From Tyto alba (taxonomy: Eukaryota; Chordata; Aves; Strigiformes; Tytonidae): a stretch of DNA of 64,000 nucleotides. The notes beneath the pieces are model-generated. The model made no database searches. It was not told the origin of the DNA and worked only from the letters and a program-made list of their open reading frames with translations. This document shows positions 1 through 12,010 of the stretch, piece by piece (the stretch's first letter is position 1; each line of letters begins with the position of its first letter). The position numbers and the translations under genes are program-made. The DNA lies in assembly GCF_018691265.1 (NCBI RefSeq), contig NW_024881324.1, positions 6,079,730 to 6,143,729 of the forward strand. The letters are read 5' to 3'.

Positions 1-3000
1 AAATAAACATGGGATATTGGCTTTCCTGAAAAAATAATGCATTTAAGGCATGGATAACCTTTGTCCACATGAGAAAGAGGGAGGTACTCTAAGAAAGCAC
101 AGAAATTACTCCACAGCACATATCTCTTCTAGGACACCATTTCTCTCCTCTTTTCTCTCTGACTCTTCAGCCTAAGAGTTGGCAAAAGTATTCCCCAGTC
201 CTCAGGCAAGCTACCAACTTTGCAAAAGCCTGATGGAAACTGTTTTGGAGATCCTTATAATCCAGCAAAAGGCTGTACAACAAGCGCACTGAGGGCTAGG
301 CTAACCCACAGTCTCTTTTAATGCTGAGTGAGTTCAACCCTGCTGCAAATAGTAAGATGAGTGGATACACACAAGTCAGAAATGCAAAGAATTTCACTGA
401 ACAATAATTACACCTATATGAGACAAATTCAATCATTTTCACTTTCTGACACTACAATATGTTGCTTCTTTCACCTTGTTTGATAAAAGTTGCCCAAAAA
501 GAGCGTGAGAGCTTCCCCCCATTACTGATAAGATTATTTTCATAAACAGTAAGAAAACGCATGAGATTAATCAATTCTTGTCATTGATTTAGTGAGAAGC
601 AAAGATTGGATAGAAGAGGTCACTGTCAAAAATTACTGCATATGTCACATTTTAGTGAGAAGAATCAAATAGAACAAACTAAATGCAATGGGGACTTTAG
701 GGCCTCAGAATGGTAAATTTTGATAAACCAGGGAAATTAATGAGGTTATGCTCAAACACTTTAGCCCAAACAGAAATATCTAATTTGAACAATATAAATT
801 CTATTCGCACTCCCATTCCAAGCAGAGATGGGGGGAAATGGCAAGGAAAGATTGGAGACTTGCTGGAATGAATAAACGCTTTAAACAGGATATTGATAGG
901 AAGTACAGACTCTACAAAGAATTAAAAGATTAATTAGGAGAGAAGACAATGTCTCAGGGGTAAGGAGTGTTGAAACTGCAAAAGAGGACAGAAGCTCAGT
1001 GGACAGGAACCTGGCCCAGGCAACCAGAAATTAGTTTGCCACACGCACAAGTAGGAATTCTGGAATTTCACTTTGGCTGCTGACTGGCTCGGGAACGCCG
1101 GCAGCCAGACACAGGGGCTGCACGACCCCATGGTGAGACACCCCCTCCCCAGCCACTCCCAGCCCTGAATACTTTAGATTTGTATCTACACAGCCTACTA
1201 ATTCAACTAAAGCAATTATTCTAGACGTATTTTGCTCCCATTAGGTAAAGAGAAAGGGAAGTCCAGATGCACTGGACTGATGTGTTTCACACGGCGCTAA
1301 ACAGTCACGCACACTGCAGCGCTGTAAACGACACAGACAGACTACTTTAGAAGCAGAAAGGAAAGGGGAAAAATGACCACTGCCCAACCACTTCTGTCAC
1401 TGGCCAAGGCAAGCAAGCTGAAAGCCTCAACATGGCGACTACCAGGGTATTTCTGATGCTCACAGGGGGCTCTGGCTACTCCTCTGAACAAAACAATCTG
1501 CTGCATCTTCTCCCACACATTTCCTGCCAAGCACAAGGCCATGGGGCCCAGAGAAAGATACTCTAGATAGATTTGGGGTTTTTTTTTTCCATAAACATGT
1601 CATAGCTTCTCCTTCATAGCATACTATGAAACGACTGAAACAAAAATGCACTAGTAGCCTCTTTGGAGCAATAGCTTCTTCTACTGTCCTCTCTATTTTA
1701 TTATAGTTGCAGTACCCATAATATTTATCCCTCTGCTTCACTCCCTTCATAACCAAAATTTAATAGTTTGTTACACAAATCTAGGTTTAGAAACATGCTC
1801 ATTTCATCCTCTACCTATCCATCCATGTACAGAAATAAATTTCATAGAAAAATTTTGCTTTACCAAGCTCTCTAAAAAGGTACATATATATGGGGGTGGG
1901 GGAGGGACGATGTGTGGGGGCAGTTTTTGTTTTTAAAAGCATGTGAGTCTAAAGCCAGCAGTTAGATGATAAGCTTGCAGGTGGGAGGGCTTTTTTTAAA
2001 AAAAAAAAAAAGTTTCTAATGATGTTAAGAAAGCACAGAAGTACATGACATTATAATTACTCAAACTTAATTTTAAACAGTTTTGATTCAGTTTTTGAGA
2101 GTTAAGGTTAGGAACAGTTCCTTGTTACTAATCAAATCATTCCTGTAATCCTTATCCAATAGTATCTGACACAGAGGACAATACAAAAAAAAAAAAAGGT
2201 ACTTTTGACAGTGCTAGTTTGGTCAGGTCAACAGGCCCCAAAATAGACAGATACATTTGCATATTCACTATGTATGGCTACTCAAACTTTTCAAGGGTTA
2301 AAAGGGAAGCTTGTAGGTAAACTTGAAGGCTTAAGGAAAGAGGAGAAATGCAATATCCTGATTCAAAACCAGAATACATCTCATTTCTTTAATGCATTTG
2401 AATGCTTTTGTGTGAATACAGAACTGAAATTAAAGTCCAATGTTGCTATGGGTGTAAGTCAGCTTCCCAGGTCTATGACCTCTGATCAAACTACATCTCA
2501 TTTTTATTAATTTCAGCTCAGATTTTATATTCTCAGATTCTCCTAGAATAGTAACTTGGTAATATGTTAATCAAAATCATTTTGAAAGGCATTCATTTAC
2601 ACAAATTAATTCCTTCAGGGTCTAAGAGCATGACTGTCATGACAAAAAAACTACTGCAAACACACATCCATGCACCAATTGAACCAATGTGACTGGTGCT
2701 CCCAGAAACTCAAAGCCTCAGACACACTCCACACCCTCCAGGAAACGGGCTTTGCAACAGGCCATGAAGGTCAATAAATTTATGCTCTCATTAAGCCTAA
2801 GAAAACAGCAAATTCAAGAGCAACGTCCATGCCAAAACCATGCCACCTCCAGCTGAAATAGGCTCTCATACACTGAAACCAAACATAATCAACTTGTAAG
2901 AGAGGCAGAGAAAAGGGAGAACAATTTGAAAATCTACCTTGAATGGCACTCAGAAGTAGACAGTCAAAAAAAAAAAAAAACCCACACAACCGAACAACAA

Positions 3001-6000
3001 AACGCACACTAACCCCAGGCAGAGTGCATTAATGAAATGCCAAATGGCAGAGGCTGACAACTGCATCAAGGCTTGTAAAGAAGCAAAATCAGCTCAGCCT
3101 CTTCAGCAAGGAAGGGCTAGGAAAACACAATAATGGGCCCTGTGCTATTGAAGCACTTCATAGCACAATGGTCCAAGCAGCACACCTGTAGATAGAAAAC
3201 TTTGTGGGACAGAAGGAGGAGATGCACAACAACCGGAAGAAATAGGAAGAAAGTTGACATTTCTCTGCCTGATTTCCTATGAGTCAGCCAGTATCCTCTT
3301 TATCTTAAGCAAATGAAGTTCAGCTAGTCAATTCTGGCAAACTCTAGCCCTGCCCATGCTGCAAGAAAGACCAAACAGCTGCAAAAATCAGCTGTTCTTG
3401 TGCTAAGAAACATAGGACAGGTGGCTGAGTCTCAAACAGCCTCAGCTCTCTGCCGAATACCACTGGCAAATTGCAAAGATGTTGGTTTTACTAGTTCTGG
3501 ACTTTGCTACCTCAGAAATCACTTACTTCCCTGAACAGTCAAAACTGGGGTCCATGAACAGTGATAAAGGCAGAAGAGCTTGCCAGCAGATAAGCACAGC
3601 CATGGGGGTTGCATTGGAGCAAATTCTTCTATACAGGGCACCAGTTCAGGACCTCTCTTCCTGGCTCAGTGCATCAGAGCATATATTTGTTATTCTCTCA
3701 AATAACAGCAAAGCTGACATCGTTTTCTATGTATTTCACTGGAAACCTGAGGGGAGGTTAATGGTTTGCTTTTATTGTCATTTCCTCTACAATTATTGAT
3801 CTAGACATCCAGAATGAGTTATCAAATGTTTTATTTTTGTTTTCTCAACCTGTTCTACCTCCTGTAAAAGGTAACGTTGTACAACTATCTAGAAAAGAAT
3901 ATTCTTAAAATATGAAAGTTTTGAAAAAAGGTGTCCTGCAGAAATATGAACAGAAGGACTAATACAGCAATTCTTCTTCAGGAGTTTTTTCCAGAATTAC
4001 TTTGAGTCAGCTGAACACAGCCCAAGTTTTTTCTGCTGCGATGAGCAGCATGCATCTGCAGTCATGTTCTGCTCTCCCCATAGTTTTACTTCACCATAAC
4101 TAAAAAACCAGAAAAAAGTTACTCACAAAGTCTATGTATCAGACCTGTACAAGCCCATTGGTATTAGGATGTAGTCATGAAACCCATATAAAATTCAACA
4201 GAGAAGTAGATTAAAAATTTCTAAAGACTCAAGCCTATGCATTTAAGTTATTGAACTACAGGAGATGATTATAAATAGTCATATCTAAATAATCCTCATA
4301 TATTTCAGCCACTCGAGCAAATATTTGCTGTTTCCATAAATCTCCTCTCAGCACCTGTCAAGAGTATAGCCAGCAACATAGGGGAATGAATGCATTCTGC
4401 AGGCAGAGATTTCCAATAAATCCAGTGAATTTAGGAGCTCACTAATTCCCCTCTCCAAGTAAGAGAAAAATTTACTAAAAACCTTAATCTCCTATGTGCT
4501 GATACAGCACTTCACAGCTCCAAATCGCACTGCATTTCCCCCAGCTGCCAGCCCTGAGGTCAGTGGGGTGCACAGCAGGGGAGCAAGGGCAGGAGCAGGA
4601 CTCATGGAGCGGTAACACACAACACTGAGACAGAAGGTTAATGTTGAAAGACAACGGGCATGCCATAGTGGGAGGAGGAAAAGGAAGAAACGCATCAAAT
4701 CAGAGCGGCCACACGTTTATTGTTGAGTCAAACCGGCTCGGTTTTGCCTCCTACCTATCCTTTTAACGTGCTTTTTTCCTGGGTTGCATCCTTCACCTTT
4801 TTTTGTTTGTTTGCTTTCTCCATTATTTACTTATTGATTCCACCAGTATTTTAGGCTCTACAAAAGTCATGCTGTTGAAATATATTTCTTCAGCCGAGCC
4901 CAGCAGCGTCAAAACTCACACAGGGGGCTTGAACTGCTATTTTAGAGCAAGCCATATTCAACAACAATCATTAAAGGAGACAGATAAAGCCCTATTGGTG
5001 TTTACAGCCACGTTACGTTAATGCTACTGTGTCTTCCACACCTCTGAAGCTTAATACTATGTGTGTCTACAAGCAGCTATATTGCCCCAGAGCACCCAAC
5101 AGGGCTGCTAAACCCTGGGAGGGGGATTAAAAAAAAGTCTTTCTAGTGGGTAATGGTGTAACGGTTACAAAATTTGTCTGCTTTTCCATGAAGGAAAAGC
5201 AGTAATTTTTTTGTTTGGATTGGACATGCTGTTTTCTTCCCTTAATCTAAACTCCCAGTCTCTATGGCACAGACCCCAGTCATTGACCACATCCCACTAC
5301 AAAAATGAGTGGGGAATGGTGGCAGCATGCAGTAATGCCAAAAGTTGCCTATTCTTGCTATTCCAGAAGTTGTGAGCTGCCTCAGAGGAAGGGGATGGAA
5401 TCACATTAGCATGGCCTGAAAATGGCTGGTCACGGCTACAGGCTATGACTATAAAACAAAGGGAGTGCAGTATGTGGCAGCGTTCAACCCCACCACTTTG
5501 GTATTTGCATCCTTTCCAGTCACACTTCCTCATTCCGTGGCCATCCCGCTACAAACAGCCCTTGTGTCTGCTTCGGCATCTCTGCTGAGCTGAGTTCACG
5601 CTCTTATCAAAGAAAAACATTTCGAGAGAAAGAAGGGTTTAGTTGTTGGTTACTCATCCCTGGGACTCAGGAAAGCCTACAGTCAAATTCTCTCTCACAT
5701 CCCTAAGTTTTCTTGGATGTTTCACCTCTTAAGCCAAGGCACTGGAAAAACACTTTGGAAACCCCCAGAGGATGGGCTCGTGCACCTCAGAGCTCAGGCA
5801 GAATTCAAACGTCTGACGGGTGTCCCACGTACCTCCCACCCAGCACCCGCCGTGCCTGGAAGCCCACAGGCACTTGTGCTTCCTACCATTAACTTCCACT
5901 CAGCACACACCAAGAAGCCAGGACTGATCCCAGCTACGGCTGCAGAACCACTTCCCGCTCAACCACCCTTCCCTTCTCCCTCTTCCCCTCAAACTGGCAG

Positions 6001-9000
6001 CCCTGCTCCCCTGCTCTGCCCCCCCCCCATCGCCCCCCAGCTCTCACCACAGGCTCTCCCTGCCCTCGCACTGCTTGGCTGCTCCACCAGGCACCAACCC
6101 ACTCAAGCGGCAGAAGAAACACTGAGCCATTGTCTCCCTGACTGCTTTTCCCCGCAGGGTTCGCACTGCAAGGGCCCGGGGAGCGCTGGCTGAAGGGAAG
6201 CTGAGGGAGCGGGGAGGGGGAAAATGGACAATCCCCATCAGAGGCAAGTTGCAAAACTGTTCAACACGTGCTGTTGAGCCGTACGTGGCGCTTCAATGAA
6301 AATATGGCAGCAACTCTAATCGTTTTCACTAAAAACAACCCCTTCCTCAAAAAAAAAAAAAACAAAACACACACACACAAGAAAAACCCCCACCACCACA
6401 AACCAAAAAGCCCCACACAAACAGTCGCACCACCAGGGAGAAAGACTAGGTGTGTGCGGTGGGCTGCTGGGGGTTCACAGATGCCACATAAGCCTCACAG
6501 CCCCACAGCCCTCCCCAAGGGACATCAGACCCACAAAAATATATCAGGGTATCACTTTTTGTTATTGTGCCGTTTTTCAGAACAGCACCCAGCTCAGCCG
6601 GAGCAAAACACTGGTTTATCAGGTCAAGACACTCCCTGGGAGGAAGAAAACGTAGTTTCCACCATCGAACTACTTATGGATTCTAATCCAGTGATAGTTA
6701 AATGTAAAAATATATAAACTAACCTGAGGCAAGAAACAAAGCCCTTGGGACAAGTACTTCTTCACTTTATGTCTGGGCTAAATGTAAAACTGGCACCCTA
6801 GCAGCTTTGCATCCACTTCACAATCAACCACTGTGACGGCCAACCCATGTTTGGTAGGAAACAAGTCACACATGAAATCCTCAGATTATATTGGGCCACA
6901 GGAAGTTAAAGGGGTTAAAGATGAAGTCATACATTAGTGTGATATTACTCAATGTGTAACTTGTTCCACCTGGTTGCCCATAAGACAGCAAAAGTTAGAA
7001 GTCAATGAGCATCCTGTTCTCAAATTTTTAAAAAAATATAAGCTTTTTTAATGCGTGCGTGTGTGCATATTAAAGCACACACTTCTTGTAACAGTTCAGG
7101 TTTTTCATTAACAAGTCTTGTTGTATCAAGTACTAAGAGTACAATCACTTTGATTGCATAATTTTACTATAATGATATACCACCACCACCAAAAAAAAAA
7201 AAAAAAAAAAAAATCACAAAACCAAAGCGAAAACAGCCTACAACTCCAGTTGAGATGATTGTATACATTACTTACAACCCCCAAGACTGAAAGCATTCAA
7301 ATGTGAATTTGGCAACAGCTTTCCCTGTGCATCTCATTTATAAGCTTTGACAGGCCAAGTTCTGTAGGTGAGAGATCTGTTGAAATTTTCCTCTTCTAAT
7401 GTTCCTTTCAGCTGACAACATGGCTACACAAATGAATTCTCTCTCACGTTTATCGGATGTACTTCACTTTTGAAGGCGGAAGATATTGGGAAATAAATCA
7501 ATAGGAGAATCAACTGGCTTCCTCAGGGCATTCCCAGCTGCTCTCCAGGTTTTCCCATGGAGATGGCAGAAGTGTGTCACATACACTTGATGATACATGT
7601 CAGAGAAGGAACACAAACTCAGAAAGTCAGCCTTCTTTCACTTATGTATGCTAAACACAGGGCAAACAAAACAAGACCCTCAAACAGAAGTATTACTGCT
7701 AAAAATATTTTCACTCGAGTAAGATCTCCATTAAATGTTTTATTCTACGTATACACATTTCTACAGACCATATCTCACTAGTAATATAACCTTTTTCCTA
7801 ATATCACTAACAGGACATCACAAAAATTAGTAAACTCTACACATATTAGGATTTCTACACCATTATTTACTGTTATTATTATTTCTGGAAAGAATAGCTA
7901 GAGTTGCACAGTTGAAATATTTCAAAAGATTAACGTATACAAAAACCTCTACTGCCACGTAGTAGCACCCAATCGCAGATATATAGCTGAACTGAAAAAA
8001 AAACATGGACAGACTTGCTAAACAGAACTGAATAGTTCTGTGAGCCATTCTCACTGCAAACCCCTCCTTCACATACCTTTGTCAGAATTTTGCCACTTTT
8101 AGAAAAATATTGAAATTATTATTCAACCATCATTTAAGTAGAACCTGTCAGGACAGCACCTGCTGCCTTCCTAGGTAATAAGCAATGCAAATTCTAGTCT
8201 GGGGGTCAACATTGGGTCTTCAATACAAAAATAGGTAGGCACAGCAAAAATAAGGAGGAAAAGTACAAGGGAAGGAAGAGGAAATACTAGTATCATTTTA
8301 CAAGTGAAGAACTAAGGCACAAAAAGTTTCAAGAAGGGATGAAAGCCTCATAAAACTTACCCTAAATGAAATTTTAATAAGCAGCAGAAAAAAATGCAGC
8401 AGGAAATTGACAAAAACAATTTTTAAAATATGAATCTCCTACTTCTGAAGAGCTCTTCCTAACATATGTCATCTATCAAAATGAATTTAGTGTAATAGGG
8501 GAAAATGGCTGAGGTATTTGTCTCTACCTGTAGCATCCCATGGATAAATTCTGTGTTACAGCATATAAAATCAATTTTAAAAAAAATATCACTGTTATGG
8601 TGAGCATTACTACATCAAAATGCTACACGAAATTCGACACTATACTAAGCTTCAAGGGGGCGGTGTGGAGCGAGGTGTTTGTCCCCAGTGAGGAAGTCTC
8701 ACTCCTTTCCTACTGTGTTCTCATATAAAAGAGCTGAAGTAGTTTGTTTGTTTTTTTTTATCCATACAGATTTCAATGTATTGCCGATAGGCACTCAGCA
8801 TCAGCAAACTACGGAAAAGAAACGTTGCAACCAAAGTTTACTTAAAAATAAAACTTGTTTTTTCCAAATTATTAGGCTAGAGATTACACCTTTTCCCTCC
8901 TCCCTCCACTGGTCTGTGGATTCTTCACAGTAAAGCGTATTTCAAGTCTCATTAACAGTAACACTTCCGACCATGTTTTTTTGCTATTAATCTATATGAA

Positions 9001-10689
9001 CTTCAGAAAAATTATTGAAGGTTCCTTTTCTGCAGCAGCTTTGAATGCAGCACAGGTCTCAAAGAAGATAAGCTGCTTTATCTCACTTTTCCAGGCACCG
9101 GAAAGAATAAGGACCAAAAAGCTGACAGAACATATCTAGGTAAATTGCACACAATCCCACTATACACCAGTTGGAAACACAGCAGAATCTGGCCATGGAA
9201 ACATGCATCAGTACTTCATTTAATAGCAGTAAAACATCATTCCTTTAAAAAAGGGGGGGTAGGAGACAGAGCTCAACGATAACACTGTTAACATATGAGA
9301 CTACATAATCTCACCACAGTGACAGTCAACCCATGTATCTAAACACTGCACATTAATATGCAGGGAGAGATCATTCATTAGATAATTTGTTCTTTTGCCT
9401 AGAGATTCAAAGCTTCGCTTAAAAAATAAATGAAATTACTTCTGGTGAACTTTCCCTACTTTGTAGCCAGTTCATTTCCTCCTCCTGGTGAAAGTCTGTT
9501 GTATGCCCCTATGCCACACATCCTGTTTCAGACTACCACTGATATGAGAAAACTGTGGTTCCTTTCTTCCTATTACAGAGTTTAAAACCAGGAAATACAT
9601 CCGTTATGAATTTAAAACAAATGTTAAACACATTGGCAGAACACTGGAAGAAAATTCCCAAGACTATCATCACACACATGAGGAAAGAAACATTTAAAAA
9701 TATATTAACAGATACAATGCCTTCAAATTTATCAGGAAACACTGCTAGAAGTAACACCTCAGACAGTTGAAAAACATTAAAAAAAAAAAAAAATCAAAAA
9801 TTCAGCATGTGGAGAAAGGGAGCACCAGGAAAATGCACTTCCAATTAAGTTTTTTGTTGCAGACCTGTAGTCCCAAAGGACACCTGGTCCCGTTCTCCCT
9901 CTTCCACCTTCCCTTGAGGGAGGGACAATTCTTCATTACTACACAATCCTACAAAAGATCTTTAAAGGCCTTCCAACTTAAAAATAGCTTTTAAAAACTG
10001 TCCTGAAATCAGGAGAATGCCTTAATGCCTGATACATGCAACTTCTTCATAGCTACTCGCATCAAAAATAGAAGCAGTTCTTCACAAGACCATTGAGAAT
10101 AACTGGAATGATTTGGAATTTAGGCGCCGCAGCCTCAGCACAGGAAGCTTGGCAAGAGAAGGCAGAGCAGTGATTCACACCTCAGCTTCTCACATCCTGA
10201 TACAGAGCCTCTCACTGGGAAAACTCTCAAAGCATTTTACAAGCGAATCATCACTACAAACCCCATTCATCACTGAAACACAGTCTTTTGCAGCAAGCAT
10301 CAGAAGATTCTCAACAATGCAGGGAACAGCTCGAAGTCCGGGACAAGAAGCAACATACCCACAGTATCACACAGGTGAGACCCAAAGGAGAGACCAGAGG
10401 AGAAGCACGTCCCTCCTCAAGCTGGCACTGACTCTGTCAGACAAGAAGATTTGGGCAGACTAACTGCGGCCGGCAGCTTCAAGAAATCTTTTATTGGCAA
10501 GTGGTCATAAGCACAAGTGGAGAGGCCACCTCAGCACCATAATGGGTTTTGGAGTCAGTGGTGACCCCATGGAACAGTCTCGCACTGAACTGCCCATATC
10601 ACTCAAGAGACTGGGGTACACATGCCTCTGAAGGGTAGATTACTCCAACTATGCTTAACTTCATACACTACGACACAACTTCTGTTAGG
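1..10689. other. AT-rich non-coding stretch, intron-like
   Basis: I see no supportable exon, RNA gene or dated transposon here. Open frames are short (at most 158 codons) and have no recognisable domain. The stretch holds simple repeats: A14 near 1998-2011, A13 near 2185-2197, a short CA run at about 6366-6380, A23 at 7191-7213 just after a CCA run, and A15 at 9779-9793. One GC-richer patch at 5.74-6.2 kb is listed separately. The most economical reading is intron of the minus-strand gene that starts at the right end of the window, but intergenic DNA cannot be excluded from sequence alone. Confidence 0.6.
5740..6200. other. GC-rich, C-rich patch of unknown role
   Basis: This is a local rise in GC content within AT-rich surroundings, with pyrimidine-rich runs (eight C at about 6020) and only moderate CpG density. 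A plus-strand frame of 158 codons (5717-6193) and minus-strand frames of 106 and 67 codons cross it. All are proline/serine-rich and owe their length to the lack of AT-rich stop codons. I recognise no domain in any of them. It may be an old CpG island, a GC-rich transposon remnant or chance composition. I do not call it a gene. Confidence 0.3.
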
Positions 10690-10694
10690 GAAGG
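10690..10694 (+). repeat. Left target-site duplication of solo LTR (GAAGG)
   Basis: GAAGG immediately precedes the TG that opens the LTR, and the same five bases immediately follow its terminal CA at 11261-11265. A 5-bp duplication is usual for ERVL-type (class III) elements, whereas 4 bp and 6 bp are usual for ERV1 and ERVK. The perfect match suggests a fairly recent insertion. Confidence 0.85.
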
Positions 10695-10926
10695 TGTCCT
10701 GGTTCCAGCTGGGATAGAGTTAATTTTTCTTCTTAGTAGCTAGAATAGTGCTGCTTCTTGAATTCAGTATGGGATTCAGTATGAGAAGAATGCTAAGTGA
10801 CCAAGGACTTTCAAACCTCCTGTGCCCTGCCCATGCGCAGGTGTACAAAATGGGAGGGAGCACGGCCAGAGCAACTGACCCAAGTTGACCAACGAAATAT
10901 TCCATATCATGTAACATTACGCTCAG

Positions 10927-10932
10927 TATATA
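10927..10932 (+). promoter_or_regulatory. TATA-like box of the solo LTR
   Basis: TATATA in the context CTCAGTATATACAGG sits about 230 bp from the LTR 5' end, a plausible U3 core-promoter position. Nothing in the sequence shows that it is active. Confidence 0.5.
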
Positions 10933-11124
10933 CAGGAGGGTTGGCCAAGAAGGGGAGGGCTTCTCACTCTCACTTCCAGGATTGCAGTTTCAGGATCTTG
11001 GCTTCTCCAGGGTCACTAGCTGGGAACTGGCTGGACATCGCTCAGCAGGTGGTGAGCAATCGCACTGTGCATTACCCATCTGTATTTTCTATTATCATTG
11101 TTGTTAGTTTATTTTATTTCCATT

Positions 11125-11130
11125 ATTAAA
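11125..11130 (+). terminator. ATTAAA polyadenylation signal of the solo LTR
   Basis: ATTAAA occurs about 200 bp after the TATA-like box, in the stretch CATTATTAAACTGTC, with a pyrimidine-rich segment downstream. Position and hexamer fit the LTR poly(A) signal of this family. It could also trim plus-strand readthrough transcripts. Confidence 0.5.
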
Positions 11131-11260
11131 CTGTCTTTACCTCAAGCTATGAGTCTCCTTACCTTTATCCCTCCAATTCTCTCCCCTTATCTCCTGGGTG
11201 GGGGAAGGTGAGTGAGCAGCTGCGTGGTGTTCAGCTGCTGGCTGGGTTAGAACCACGACA

Positions 11261-11265
11261 GAAGG
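11261..11265 (+). repeat. Right target-site duplication of solo LTR (GAAGG)
   Basis: This is a direct copy of 10690-10694 that abuts the terminal CA of the LTR. The pair fixes both LTR boundaries to the base. Confidence 0.85.
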
Positions 11266-11429
11266 CCAAACACTTATCGTGACATACTATCAAATTAGCT
11301 TCCTCCTATATAAATAACCAAAGCAATTTATCCCCTACACAGAGTTACAACACACACTTCAGAACTAAAAAGTGAGCTAAATGGCTGCAGACAAGCCTCC
11401 CGACTACATATGTTACACAGGACCACAGA

Positions 11430-11945
11430 CCTGTTCAGGCGAGAAGGGGCCTTCAGAGGTGAGGTTTAGCCTCCTGCTCAAAGCAGGGCCAGCCATAGGA
11501 CCAGTTTGCTCAGGTCTTTCTCTACTGGGATCTTGAAAACCTCAAAGAGTAGAGACGGCACAGCCTCCCTGGGCTTGCATAGGCTGAGCACTCAAGTAAT
11601 CCATGACTCTGTCCTTGGCCCCTGGGGAGACTCCTTGAACTCCTTCACTAAGTACAAAGGTCTGAGAGGCCTCACTGGTGAAAACTGAGGTGCAGGAGGC
11701 ACAAGTGCTTCAGCTTTACCTGTGCCCCCTGCTACTAATTCACACATGCCACTCAGCAACAGGCCCACACTTTGCTCATTCAGCCTTTTCCTACAAGGCA
11801 GAGAAACTCTTCTTATGGTCCTTAACACCATCTGCCCACAGCAACACCAGATGGGTTTTTGTAACACCAGCTCTGCATGCTTGGACAATGTTTCCAAATG
11901 CCTCTTTTACTGCTTCCTCTTTCTCCTGTACGTGGCATGTACATT
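11430..11945 (-). mobile_element. CR1 LINE fragment, 5'-truncated and rearranged
   Basis: Read on the plus strand, 11430-11590 matches the reverse complement of the CR1 3' region: GCTCAAAGCAGGGCCAGC, then TTGCTCAGG, then a segment like TCTTGAAAACCTC and CAGCCTCCCTGGGC. From about 11610 to 11945 it matches the reverse complement of the end of the CR1 reverse-transcriptase ORF. The clearest landmarks are CACTGGTGAAAACTGAGG (11671-11688), CAGGCCCACACTTTGC and CATGCTTGGACAATGTTTCC. The intervening 3'-UTR part seems shortened, so the copy carries an internal deletion or is two copies. No long frame survives. CR1 is the dominant LINE of birds, and the level of decay suggests an old insertion. The edges are approximate, and weak similarity may continue to about 12010. 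Confidence 0.8.
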
Positions 11946-12010
11946 CATACATGCTCATGTACATTAATTTGGTGATGAAGAAGTGGCAGAGCAGCCACCT
12001 TGCACATCAC

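Larger units (their letters stand above)
10695..11260 (+). mobile_element. Solo LTR of an avian ERVL-like endogenous retrovirus
   Basis: The 566-bp unit starts TGTCCTGGTT and ends AACCACGACA, an imperfect inverted pair with canonical TG...CA ends. It is flanked by a perfect GAAGG duplication. Its body matches the abundant avian LTR family I know by its landmarks: CAGCTGGGATAGAGTTAAT near the start, GCTCAGTATATA in the middle, GGGAACTGGCTGGACATCG, then AGCAGCTGCGTGGTG near the end. A TATA-like box (TATATA, 10927-10932) and an ATTAAA polyadenylation signal (11125-11130) are in plus orientation, so U3-R-U5 reads left to right. No internal gag or pol sequence is present, which implies recombination between two LTRs left this copy. 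It lies antisense to the proposed minus-strand host gene, the orientation usually tolerated in introns. Confidence 0.93.

Noticed and set aside
5717..6193. 158-codon Pro/Ser-rich frame
   Set aside because: Low-complexity composition caused by the C-rich patch. No domain or splice support.
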